Positions 55,737 through 64,000 of a stretch of 64,000 nt of DNA are shown here, piece by piece (within the stretch, counting starts at the first letter, position 1; every line of letters starts with the position of its first letter). Position numbers and translations under genes: made by a program. The stretch covers positions 744,001 through 808,000 of the forward strand of contig NZ_AKGD01000002.1 of assembly GCF_000271305.1 (NCBI RefSeq), in the 5' to 3' direction. The DNA comes from Hydrocarboniphaga effusa AP103 (lineage in GTDB: Bacteria > Pseudomonadota > Gammaproteobacteria > Nevskiales > Nevskiaceae). The notes below the pieces were generated by a model. It was not told the DNA's origin, did not search any database, and worked only from the letters and a program-made list of their open reading frames with translations.

Positions 55737-56786
55737 TTATGGAATTACGCGCCTCTGCCTGAAGTCGTCGAAGATGCCCTTGAACATCGCCTCGGTATCG
55801 ACGTAGTCGTGGAAGCCATATCGCCGGGCCTTGCTGCCATCGGCGAAGAAGTCGTAGTCCCAGCCGAACACGAAGTCGCCGAATCCCCACGATGACAGCT
55901 CGCTCCAGCGATGCGCTGCCAGGCCATGACGCTCGCGCATCGCGTTCCAGAGCGGCTCCTTGTCGGCCATGACGCTGGCGAGCGACATCGTCAGCGGTGG
56001 CGCGACTTCGATCTCGAAATGTTTCGCGATGCGCGGCCAGAGCTGGTTCCAGCGGAACAGGTCGCCGTTGGTGATGTTGAAGGCCTGGTTGGCGCAACGC
56101 GGTTCGGTCGCGGCCCAGACGGTGGCGCGGGCGAGCAGGCCGGCGTCGGTGACTTCCATGAGCGTGTCGTAGGCGCCGGGTTTTCCGGGGAATCGCAACG
56201 GTAAACCCAGTTCCTTGCTGATCGCGGCGTAGATGCCGATCACCATCGCGAGGTTCATCGGATTGCCGAGTGCGAAGCCGCAGACCACGCTCGGGCGGAT
56301 CGCGGACCAGCTCCAGCGCTTGCCGCGCTGCTGCGCTTCGAGAAAGCGTTGCTGATCGACGTTGAACTCGGGCGGCATGTGGCCTGGATCGTCTTCGCGC
56401 GCGGGCGTCTTGAACGGGCCCAGATGTGCGCCGTAGACCTTGTAGCCCTGCATGAGGCTCACGTGGCGCAGGTCGTCGGCGACACCGGCGATGGTTTGCA
56501 CGACGTTGCGCAGCATCGTCATGTTGGGCTCGACGAGTTCGGCCCAGGTCGGACGATCCTGATACGCGGCGTAGAACACGTGCGTGACCTCGCGAAGATT
56601 CGCGAGCTTGCTGCGCGTGTCGTCGGCATCGAGCAGATCGACGGCGATGTGGCGCAGTCGCGCCGTATTTTCTCCGCCGCGACGCGAGAGGCCGATGATC
56701 TGCCAGTCGTCGAGCCTGCGCAGATGCTCGATCAGGTTGCGCCCGATCACGCCCTGGGCGCCGACGACGAGTGCGGTCTTGTTCAT
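55737..56786 (-). CDS. PRISE-type short-chain reductase (NAD-dependent epimerase/dehydratase family)
   Basis: The 349-residue protein starts with the Rossmann motif ALVVGAQGVIGRNLIEHL and has GLSRRG, FYAAYQDRPTWAELVEPN and SLMQGYKVYGAHLGPF, as in progesterone 5-beta-reductase/iridoid-synthase-like enzymes. Bacterial PRISE proteins reduce activated enones. It is transcribed with the upstream MFS exporter (4-bp gap), both divergent from a LysR gene. Confidence 0.88.
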   Translation of the reverse strand: MNKTALVVGAQGVIGRNLIEHLRRLDDWQIIGLSRRGGENTARLRHIAVDLLDADDTRSKLANLREVTHVFYAAYQDRPTWAELVEPNMTMLRNVVQTIAGVADDLRHVSLMQGYKVYGAHLGPFKTPAREDDPGHMPPEFNVDQQRFLEAQQRGKRWSWSAIRPSVVCGFALGNPMNLAMVIGIYAAISKELGLPLRFPGKPGAYDTLMEVTDAGLLARATVWAATEPRCANQAFNITNGDLFRWNQLWPRIAKHFEIEVAPPLTMSLASVMADKEPLWNAMRERHGLAAHRWSELSSWGFGDFVFGWDYDFFADGSKARRYGFHDYVDTEAMFKGIFDDFRQRRVIP

Positions 56787-56789
56787 GGC

Positions 56790-58004
56790 TCAGGCCTCCA
56801 GCGCGGCACTGCGGCGGGTGCTCGGCTTGCCGCTGCGCAGCCCGATCCAGGCGGTTGCGAGCGCGGCGAGCGGCATCAGCGCGCCGACCCACGGAAGTGC
56901 GGTCAATCCGAGCCCATGATCGATCGTCATGCCGCCGAGCCAGGCGCCGAGCGCGTTGCCGAGGTTGAAGGCGCCGATGTTGAAGCTCGAGGCCAGGCTC
57001 TGGCCGGCGCCGGACGCTTTCTCGAGCACCCACATCTGCAGCGGCGGCACCGTGGCGAACGCGGCCGCGCCGAGCAGGCCGACGAAGATCACGGTGAGTA
57101 CCTGGCTGTGCACGACGAAGCTCATCAGGCCCATGACGATGGCGAGCGCCAGCAGCGAGCCGAGCAAGGTCGGGCCCAGATGGCGATCGGCGAATTTGCC
57201 GCCGAGCAGGTTGCCGATCACCAGGCCGCCGCCGAACACCAGCAGGATCGGCGACACCGCGGCGTCCGCGAAGCCGCTGATCTGCGTGAGCAGCGGGGCG
57301 ATGTAGGTGAACACCACGAATACGCCGCCGAAGCCGACCACGGTCGCGAGCAGGCCCAGCAGCACGGCCGGGCGCATGAGCGCGCGCAGGTCGCTGCGCC
57401 AGTCGCTCAACTCGGGCTTGCCTGCATCGCGCGGCACCAGTGCGGCAATCACCGCCATGGCGGCGATGCCGACGATGGCGACGGCCCAGAAGGTCGCACG
57501 CCAGCCCTGCATCTGGCCGAGCCAGGTGCCGAACGGAACGCCCAGCACGTTCGCCACGGTGAGCCCGGTGAACATGATCGCGATCGCCGAGGCGCGTTGC
57601 TGTGGGGCGACGAGCTGCGTCGCCACCACCGAGCCGACGCCGAAGAAGGTGCCGTGCGCGAACGAGGTCAGCACGCGCGCGGCGAGCAGCGTGGCGTAGT
57701 TCGGCGCCAGCGCGCAGGCGAGGTTGCCGAGCGTGAACACCGCCATCAGCGCGAGCAGCGTCGCCTTGCGCGGCCAGCGCGCGGTCCACACGGTCATCAG
57801 CGGGGCGCCGACCATCACGCCGAGCGCGTAGCCGCTGATCAGCACGCCAGCGGTCGGCAGCGACACGCCGAAGTCGGCGGAGACCTGCATGAGCAGGCCC
57901 ATGATCACGAATTCGGTCACGCCGATGCCGAAGGCGCCGATCGTCAGCGCGTAGAGCGCGAGCGGCATCTTGCGAGGCACGTCGCGGCTTGGGGTTGAAG
58001 ACAT
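56790..58004 (-). CDS. MFS transporter, DHA1-type efflux
   Basis: The 404-residue protein has 12 hydrophobic segments with the family motifs GIGVTEFVIMGLLMQVSADF, ISGYALGVMVGAPLMTVWTA and VLTSFAHGTFFGVGSVVA, as in AraJ/YdhP-type DHA1 exporters. The start MSSTPSRDVPRK has AGGAG upstream. It is first of a two-gene unit with the reductase. Confidence 0.92.
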   Translation of the reverse strand: MSSTPSRDVPRKMPLALYALTIGAFGIGVTEFVIMGLLMQVSADFGVSLPTAGVLISGYALGVMVGAPLMTVWTARWPRKATLLALMAVFTLGNLACALAPNYATLLAARVLTSFAHGTFFGVGSVVATQLVAPQQRASAIAIMFTGLTVANVLGVPFGTWLGQMQGWRATFWAVAIVGIAAMAVIAALVPRDAGKPELSDWRSDLRALMRPAVLLGLLATVVGFGGVFVVFTYIAPLLTQISGFADAAVSPILLVFGGGLVIGNLLGGKFADRHLGPTLLGSLLALAIVMGLMSFVVHSQVLTVIFVGLLGAAAFATVPPLQMWVLEKASGAGQSLASSFNIGAFNLGNALGAWLGGMTIDHGLGLTALPWVGALMPLAALATAWIGLRSGKPSTRRSAALEA

Positions 58005-58119
58005 CGCCAGCTCCTGCGGATTTCGAGGCTCGCTACAGTGCCGAGGTCTTCGATTGGTGATAAGAATGCGCGGAGGAAGAACAATCGTGCATTGGATGCA
58101 TGAATGAAGGGGCTCGCGC

Positions 58120-59016
58120 ATGGACAATCGCACCGGGGAAATCGAGGCCTTTCTTCGCAGCGTCGATGCGGGCAGTTTCGCGGCCGCGGCCCAGCAGCTG
58201 CGGCAGACGCCGTCGGCCGTGAGCCGCTCGGTCGGCCGACTCGAAGCACGGCTCGGCGTGCGTCTGCTGCAACGAAGCACACGCGCCCTCACGCTGACAC
58301 CCGAAGGCGAGGCCTACCAGCGGCGAGCGCAGGCGATCCTGCACGACCTCGACGAACTCGAAGCGAGCTTCACGGCCGATCGCGCCGAGCCACGAGGGCG
58401 TCTGCGGCTCAATATGTCGGCGCCGTTCGGCCTGCATCGCGTGCTGCCGGTGCTGCCGGAATTCCTCGAGCGTTACCCGAAAGTCACGGTCGATGTCTCG
58501 CTCAACGACGCGCTCGTCAATCTCGTGGACGAACGCACCGACATCGCGATCCGCCACGGGCCGCTGCGCGATTCGAGCCTGCGGGCGCGCAAGCTCGGCA
58601 GCAGTCGATGGATCGTCGCGGCCGCCCCCTGCTATCTCGAGCGTCGCGGCACGCCGAACAAGCCCGACGATCTCGATGCGCACAACTGCCTGAACTTCAA
58701 CTTCCGGCGCTCGATCGAGGGCTGGAGCTTTCGCGTCGCCGGAGCGCTGCAGCAGCGCAGCGTGAGCGGCAACTTTCTCGGCAGCTCCGGCGAGGCCTTG
58801 CGCGTCATGGCCGTGAGCGGCGCGGGTATCGTGCGGCTCGCGCATTTTCTCGTCGGAGCCGACATCGCCGCAGGCCGGCTCGTGCCGATCCTCGGCTCCT
58901 GCCACGACGGCGACACCGAGGACATTCATGCGCTGTATCTCGGCCAGGGCAGGCCTTCGGCGCGCGTGCGCGCGATGCTCGATTTCCTTGTCGAGCGAGC
59001 TTCGGTCACGGAATGA
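58120..59016 (+). CDS. LysR-family regulator
   Basis: The 298-residue protein has the HTH (IEAFLRSVDAGSFAAAAQQL, RQTPSAVSRSVGRLEARLGV, LLQRSTRALTLTPEGEAYQR) and effector domain of LysR proteins of the DmlR/CrgA branch. It is divergent from the MFS exporter/SDR pair (115-bp gap) and likely regulates it. Confidence 0.92.
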   Translation: MDNRTGEIEAFLRSVDAGSFAAAAQQLRQTPSAVSRSVGRLEARLGVRLLQRSTRALTLTPEGEAYQRRAQAILHDLDELEASFTADRAEPRGRLRLNMSAPFGLHRVLPVLPEFLERYPKVTVDVSLNDALVNLVDERTDIAIRHGPLRDSSLRARKLGSSRWIVAAAPCYLERRGTPNKPDDLDAHNCLNFNFRRSIEGWSFRVAGALQQRSVSGNFLGSSGEALRVMAVSGAGIVRLAHFLVGADIAAGRLVPILGSCHDGDTEDIHALYLGQGRPSARVRAMLDFLVERASVTE

Positions 59017-59041
59017 GCTTTCGCGACATCTGTCTTTCTTA

Positions 59042-59069
59042 TTGACAAAAAAGAGACAAATGACATCAT
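59042..59069 (+). promoter_or_regulatory. promoter of the Xre-RES operon, apparently leaderless
   Basis: The -35 TTGACA (59042-59047, perfect consensus) and -10 CATCAT (59064-59069) are separated by 16 bp. The start would fall at or within a base or two of the ATG at 59076, leaving no leader; no Shine-Dalgarno is present. GACA/TGTC repeats overlap the promoter (GACATCTGTC at 59025-59034 and three further GACA copies), fitting autorepression. Confidence 0.5.
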
Positions 59070-59075
59070 GAAGCC

Positions 59076-59582
59076 ATGAAGCTCAAGCGCATCGACACCT
59101 ATACCGAGACCGATCTGCCCGCCGCGCAACGGGTCGCCGACGCCTCGGCCCAGGCTTACGGCACCGACCAGCACGGCTCCGCGGTTCCCGCGGGCGATGC
59201 CGGCGCCGACTGGATCGTGCGCCGCAATGCGGTCGGCTTGCGCCAGGCTTTTGCGATCGCCGAGGCCTGGGAGCTGCCGCAGGCGGCGCTCGGCACGCTG
59301 CTCGGCACGGTGCCGCGCAACCTGCAGCGCTGGCGCCAGCAGGTCGAAGCGGGCGAGGGGCTCAACCTGTCGGCCGATACGGTCGAGCGCCTGAGCTATC
59401 TGCTCGGCATCTGGAAGGCGCTCGGCATTCTGCTGCCGACCCCGGCCAACCGGCTGCTCTGGCTGCGCAACGCCAACACCGACGCACCGTTCAACGGCCA
59501 GGCGCCGCTGGCTCGCCTGCTCGCCGGGCAGGTGGCCGATCTCTACGTCGTGCGGCATTACCTCGACGGCGCCCGCAGCTAG
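59076..59582 (+). CDS. Xre/MbcA/ParS-type antitoxin (DUF2384)
   Basis: The 168-residue protein has an Xre-like HTH in its middle (GLRQAFAIAEAWELPQAALG, LLGTVPRNLQRWRQQ) and the C-terminal toxin-binding domain (LSYLLGIWKALGILLPTPAN, RLLWLRNANTDAPFNGQAPL). That is the layout of antitoxins in Xre-RES systems. It is followed 19 bp later by the RES toxin gene. It should bind the toxin and repress its own promoter. Confidence 0.92.
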   Translation: MKLKRIDTYTETDLPAAQRVADASAQAYGTDQHGSAVPAGDAGADWIVRRNAVGLRQAFAIAEAWELPQAALGTLLGTVPRNLQRWRQQVEAGEGLNLSADTVERLSYLLGIWKALGILLPTPANRLLWLRNANTDAPFNGQAPLARLLAGQVADLYVVRHYLDGARS

Positions 59583-59601
59583 CCTCGGCCGGAGCTTTCT
59601 C

Positions 59602-60300
59602 ATGGATGAGCCCGACTACGGCGCCCTGCGCACGCGCCGTATCGACGAGCCGCTGCATCGCATCGTGCCGAGCCGCTTTCCGACCGCGCTGCTGTTCGAT
59701 GCGGCCCGCAACGAAGACGAGCTGCTGATGCTCGCCGAACTCGAAGGGCTCACCAACGATCGGCTGCGGCAGGAGCTCGGCCAGATCCAGCTGGTGCCGA
59801 GCGGCGAGGGGCTCTACGGGCCGGGCGCGACGCCGGTGATGGCCGCGTTCTGCCACCCGGCGCCTTCGCGCTTCACCAATGGACTGTTCGGCGTCTACTA
59901 CGCGGGGCTCAGCGAGCAGACCGCGATTCTCGAAACCGTCTACCACCGCGAGCGCTTCCTGCGCGCCGCCGGCATTGCGCGCGAAGTGCTCGAAATGCGC
60001 TGTTACGTGACGCATCTGCAGCAGAACATGACGCTGCTGCCGAGCACCCAGCGCGACTCGCTGCTCGATCCGGACGATTACACGGCGGCCCAGCGCTTCG
60101 GCGCGGCCCTGCGCAAGCGCGGCGCCTGGGGCGTTTTCTACAGCAGCGTGCGCGATACGCCCGACGGCCGCTGCGTCGCCGTGCTGCGACCCAGGGCACT
60201 CGCCCCGGCGCGCCAGTCCTCGCACTTTCGCTATTGCTGGGACGGCAGGCGCATCGACCGGGTCGAGAAGATCGAGAGCTACGCGATCCGCGAAGCCTGA
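59602..60300 (+). CDS. RES-domain toxin
   Basis: The 232-residue RES protein follows its antitoxin. RES toxins degrade NAD+, with an ARTT-like fold using conserved Arg, Glu and Ser. Candidates are R20/R25 in HRIVPSRFP, the Glu in QTAILETVYHRE and the Ser pair in VFYSSVRDTPDG. YYAGLSEQTAILETVYHRER is the most typical stretch. The upstream 19-bp gap implies co-transcription with the antitoxin. Confidence 0.9.
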   Translation: MDEPDYGALRTRRIDEPLHRIVPSRFPTALLFDAARNEDELLMLAELEGLTNDRLRQELGQIQLVPSGEGLYGPGATPVMAAFCHPAPSRFTNGLFGVYYAGLSEQTAILETVYHRERFLRAAGIAREVLEMRCYVTHLQQNMTLLPSTQRDSLLDPDDYTAAQRFGAALRKRGAWGVFYSSVRDTPDGRCVAVLRPRALAPARQSSHFRYCWDGRRIDRVEKIESYAIREA

Positions 60301-60332
60301 CGCTGCTGCGTCTCGGGTATAAGCTCACGCCC

Positions 60333-61394
60333 ATGTCCGCTCGCTATGCCCCTGTCGCCAACCCCTGGCCGGCTCCACCGGCCGAGCGCGGCTGGGCACA
60401 GCTGATCCGCCAGTCCTGGTTGCGCTGCCGCAGCCAGTTCGAGCTCAAGCCCGAGATCCGGCGCGAGCCCAGCGTGCTGGGCGCCGAGGAGATTCGCCGT
60501 CGTCGTCGCGCACTCGGCAGCCTGTTCGAGATCGCGGCGCTCGAAATGCAGGCCTTGCAGCGCAGCCTCGGCGTGCCGGCCGGACTCACGCTGACCGATG
60601 CCGAAGGCGTGATCCTGTACTTCCACGGCACCGCTTCGTTCACGCGCGAAGCCCAGCGCGCCGGCATGCGCGAAGGTGCGATCTGGACCGAGGCCGAAGT
60701 GGGCACCAACGGCATCGGCACCTGCCTGGTCGCCCACGCGCCGGTGCTGATCCACCGCGAAGAACACTTCCTGCGCCAGAACGCGGCGATGGTCTGCTGC
60801 GCGGCTCCGATCCGCGACGGGCGCGGCGAAGTGGTGGCGGTGCTCAACCTCTCGTATGGCCAGGGCGACTCGGCCGCGGCCACGCTCGCGCTGGTGTCGC
60901 AGACTGCGCGCTCGATCGAAATGCACGCCCTGTTGCAGCAATCGCGCGATCGCTACGTGATCCGCCTGCACGCGCATCCGGCGCTCGTCACGAGCGGCTC
61001 GGGCGCGCTGATCCTGGCCGATGAGGAAGGTCTCGTCACCGGACTCAACCAGACTGCGCGCGACTGGCTCGGCGAAGACAGTGCCGCGGCGCTGATCGGC
61101 CAGCCCGTGGTGCAAAGCATCGGGCTCGATCTGCGCCAGCTCGGCGATTGGGCGCGCCGCTCTCCGTGGCAGCCGCAGCGGCTCGGTGTCGACGAGCTCT
61201 ACGTGCTCGTGCAGCCTCCGCAGACGGCCGTGCTGCCCGGAGCGGACGTGCTCGACCAGGCCGAGCGCCAGGCGCTGCTCGACATGGTCGAATCCTGCGG
61301 CTGGAACATCACGCAGGCCGCGGCGCGCCTGAACATCGACCGCAAGACGCTGCATCGCAAGCTGCAACGGCACCGCCTGACCCGGCCGCGATAG
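60333..61394 (+). CDS. AcoR-like regulator: GAF plus Fis HTH, without AAA+ domain
   Basis: The 353-residue protein has an AcoR-type N-terminus (SWLRCRSQFELKPEIRREP), a GAF domain (about 60-200, with WTEAEVGTNGIGTCLVAHAP and HFLRQNAAMVCCAAPIRDG), a PAS-like segment (about 225-290: GALILADEEGLVTGLNQTAR) and a C-terminal Fis-type HTH (MVESCGWNITQAAARLNIDR, KTLHRKLQRH). The sigma54-interacting AAA+ domain normally between GAF and HTH is missing, with no frame interruption. It precedes frmA/fghA and may regulate formaldehyde detoxification without sigma54. Confidence 0.88.
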   Translation: MSARYAPVANPWPAPPAERGWAQLIRQSWLRCRSQFELKPEIRREPSVLGAEEIRRRRRALGSLFEIAALEMQALQRSLGVPAGLTLTDAEGVILYFHGTASFTREAQRAGMREGAIWTEAEVGTNGIGTCLVAHAPVLIHREEHFLRQNAAMVCCAAPIRDGRGEVVAVLNLSYGQGDSAAATLALVSQTARSIEMHALLQQSRDRYVIRLHAHPALVTSGSGALILADEEGLVTGLNQTARDWLGEDSAAALIGQPVVQSIGLDLRQLGDWARRSPWQPQRLGVDELYVLVQPPQTAVLPGADVLDQAERQALLDMVESCGWNITQAAARLNIDRKTLHRKLQRHRLTRPR

Positions 61395-61417
61395 CCCGAT
61401 AGTGGCCGGTTGCCGCC

Positions 61418-61453
61418 GATTGACGGCGGCTGGGGCACAAACGCCCCAGGTTT
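61418..61453. terminator. tandem hairpins after the AcoR-like gene
   Basis: GCCGCC-GATTGA-CGGCGGC is followed by CTGGGGC-ACAAAC-GCCCCAG and then GTTTTG. This may end the regulator transcript or lie in the frmA leader. Confidence 0.45.
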
Positions 61454-61552
61454 TGAACCCGCCCCCCGTATTTTTTTAAGCTGGCGGCCACCCGGCGTCG
61501 TCGGTCCTCGTGCCTGCGCGTCATTCGTCGAAAAAGTCCATCAGGAGACCCC

Positions 61553-62662
<1,110 letters not shown>

Positions 62663-62663
62663 G

Positions 62664-63521
62664 ATGAGCATCGAAACTCCAACCTCAGTCGAAATTCGCG
62701 GCGAGCACGCCTGCTTCGGCGGGCGCCAGGGCTTCTACTCGCACCAGGCCAAGAGCACCGGCACGAAGATGAACTTCTCCGTGTACCTGCCGCCGCAGGC
62801 CACGCAAGGCAAGGTTCCCGCGGTGTATTACCTCGCGGGCCTGACGTGCACCGAAGAGACCTTCATGATCAAGGCCGGAGCGCAGCGGCTCGCGGCCGAA
62901 GCGGGCCTTGCGCTGGTGACCTGCGATACCAGCCCGCGCGGCCTGAACCTGCCGGGCGATTCGGATGCCTGGGATTTCGGTGTCGGTGCGGGTTTTTATC
63001 TCGATGCGACGCAGGCGCCGTGGGCCGGCCACTACTGCATGGGCAGCTACGTGAATCTGGAGCTGCCGACGCTGATCGAGGTGAACTTTCCGGTGCTCGA
63101 CGACAGGCGCGGCATCTTCGGCCATTCGATGGGCGGACACGGCGCGCTGGTGACGGCGCTGCGTCATCCGCAGCGCTGGCAATCGGTCTCCGCGTTCGCG
63201 CCGATCAGCAATCCGGTTGCGGTGCCGTGGGGGCAGAAAGCGTTCGGCAACTATCTGGGCGCCGACCAGGAACGCTGGAAGGACTACGACGCCAGCGAAC
63301 TCATTCGCACGCGTGCGTATCCGGGCCTGCTGCTCGTCGATCAGGGCAACGCCGATCAGTTCCTGGAACGCGAACTCAAGCCCGAGGCGCTCGAAGCGGC
63401 GGCGAAGGTCTCGGGCCAGCAGCTCTGGCTGCGCCGGCACGAGGGCTACGATCATTCGTACTGGTTCATCCAGAGCTTCATCGCCGATCACATCGCGCAT
63501 CACGCCGGTTTGCTGAAGTAA
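62664..63521 (+). CDS. fghA: S-formylglutathione hydrolase
   Basis: This esterase-D-type enzyme hydrolyses S-formylglutathione to formate and glutathione, completing detoxification. The 285-residue protein has nucleophile S155 in GIFGHSMGGHGA, AGLTCTEETFMIKAGAQR, and the late HEGYDHSYWFIQSFI with the catalytic His. It overlaps the end of frmA by context (1-bp gap) and is followed by a terminator-type hairpin. Confidence 0.96.
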   Translation: MSIETPTSVEIRGEHACFGGRQGFYSHQAKSTGTKMNFSVYLPPQATQGKVPAVYYLAGLTCTEETFMIKAGAQRLAAEAGLALVTCDTSPRGLNLPGDSDAWDFGVGAGFYLDATQAPWAGHYCMGSYVNLELPTLIEVNFPVLDDRRGIFGHSMGGHGALVTALRHPQRWQSVSAFAPISNPVAVPWGQKAFGNYLGADQERWKDYDASELIRTRAYPGLLLVDQGNADQFLERELKPEALEAAAKVSGQQLWLRRHEGYDHSYWFIQSFIADHIAHHAGLLK

Positions 63522-63536
63522 GAAAGACGCAGCAAA

Positions 63537-63590
63537 AAGCGCCGGTTTTTTGCTCTGTCACGGAGCAACGAACCGGCGCTTCGGTTTTGG
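63537..63590 (+). terminator. terminator-type hairpin after fghA
   Basis: AAGCGCCGGTT...TTGCTC pairs with GAGCAACGAACCGGCGCTT around a 7-nt loop and is followed by TCGGTTTTGG. Confidence 0.65.
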
Positions 63591-63607
63591 CCACTGGAAC
63601 GTTGTGA

Positions 63608-63961
63608 TCACTGCGCGGCGCTGAGCCACTTGCGATAGTCCGCAGCAAACGTGCGATCCGAGTGGTAGCCCACCTGCAAGGCCACTTCGGTCGTCGGCGT
63701 TCCGTCGGCGAGCCTGTCGTGCGCCGCGCGCATGCGGCAGTTCATGAGCACCTGCCTGGGCGATTCGCCGAACGCGCGCTGGAACTCCCGATTCAGCAGG
63801 GGCGTGGCGAGGCCGACGTGCCGGGCGATGCGCGTGGGCGTGATCGGATGCGTGAAATGGGCCTCGATGAACGCGCGCGCCTCGAGCATGCGCAGGCTGG
63901 TGCCCGATGCGCGACGCGATGCGGCCACCGAAGCGCCCGGATCACCATCGAGCCGATTCAC
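63608..63961 (-). CDS. AraC-family HTH regulator, probably 5' incomplete
   Basis: The 117-residue frame is an AraC DNA-binding domain: RMLEARAFIEAHFTHPITPT, RIARHVGLATPLLNREFQRA (first HTH) and TTEVALQVGYHSDRTFAADY (second HTH). AraC proteins usually have an N-terminal sensor domain of about 150 residues. Here the frame stays open past the GTG at 63961 to the window edge at 64000, so the true start may lie outside. It is convergent with fghA. Confidence 0.85.
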   Translation of the reverse strand: MNRLDGDPGASVAASRRASGTSLRMLEARAFIEAHFTHPITPTRIARHVGLATPLLNREFQRAFGESPRQVLMNCRMRAAHDRLADGTPTTEVALQVGYHSDRTFAADYRKWLSAAQ

Positions 63962-64000
63962 GTCGGACGCGCGGCGGTGCCGCCACGTCGATGCGCAGGC

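Noticed and set aside
56349..57998. 549-codon plus-strand open frame opposite the MFS exporter
   Set aside because: Shadow of the membrane protein gene; rich in His, Glu and Arg with no recognisable domain.
61395..61552. sigma54 promoter upstream of frmA
   Set aside because: The GG-N10-GC spacing is not met, and the adjacent regulator lacks the AAA+ domain needed for sigma54.

Overview
The window is GC-rich, densely coded gammaproteobacterial chromosome. The gene order nadA, glyA, nrdR-ribD-ribE-ribBA-ribH-nusB, tRNA-Leu, thiL-pgpA, the ETF-QO/etfBA block, TTG/GTG starts in overlapping operons and interspersed palindromes of the 'ccctctcccgc...gcgggagaggg' type together suggest the Xanthomonadales/Lysobacterales (Rhodanobacteraceae-like). 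This placement is inferred from gene order and repeats, not from a phylogenetic marker.

Layout. 1-2 kb: mobile-DNA scrap: a tRNA-Pro-like 3' fragment, a tail-tape-measure remnant split by an IS3-family (IS407-type) element, and an IS21-like end. 2-4.1 kb: small proteins (DUF3309, MoaD-like, secreted protein, DUF3565) and two candidate small RNAs. 4.1-6.5 kb: ahpCF peroxide reductase. 6.7-15.6 kb: NAD, one-carbon and riboflavin synthesis, NusB, tRNA-Leu(GAG), ThiL and PgpA; ribD carries an in-frame palindromic-repeat insertion. 15.8-19.4 kb: electron-transfer flavoprotein and its quinone reductase. 20.2-28.2 kb: a GntR-controlled cluster with biuret hydrolase, allophanate hydrolase, a second isochorismatase-fold hydrolase, an NCS2 permease, an outer-membrane channel, a cupin and a GST; it reads as a pathway for scavenging nitrogen from biuret and possibly triuret. 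28.3-33 kb: TonB-like protein, B12-binding radical SAM protein, ABC-F ATPase. 33-38.5 kb: decayed TetR gene, exported dienelactone hydrolase, quinone reductase with divergent LysR, RlmA, outer-membrane barrel. 38.8-41 kb: glucokinase and small proteins. 41-44.7 kb: LysR, a three-part PNPOx/ferredoxin-reductase/2Fe-2S fusion, and GST. 44.9-46 kb: thiolase. 46.2-52 kb: TonB-dependent receptor divergent from a tightly overlapped three-gene envelope module (cytochrome c lipoprotein, Tat-type FAD oxidase, Tat-type PLP enzyme). 52.2-55.4 kb: HU-like protein, DUF4345, Tex. 55.7-59 kb: PRISE-type SDR and MFS exporter with divergent LysR. 59-60.3 kb: Xre-RES toxin-antitoxin pair with a possibly leaderless start. 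60.3-63.5 kb: AcoR-like regulator without AAA+ domain, then glutathione-dependent formaldehyde detoxification (frmA, fghA). 63.6 kb to end: AraC-type regulator, possibly cut by the window edge.

The most noteworthy items are the envelope redox module at 48.9-52.0 kb, the two-isochorismatase biuret/triuret cluster with palindromic operators, the in-frame repeat inside ribD, and the leaderless-looking Xre-RES operon. No CRISPR array, rRNA operon or replication origin was seen.
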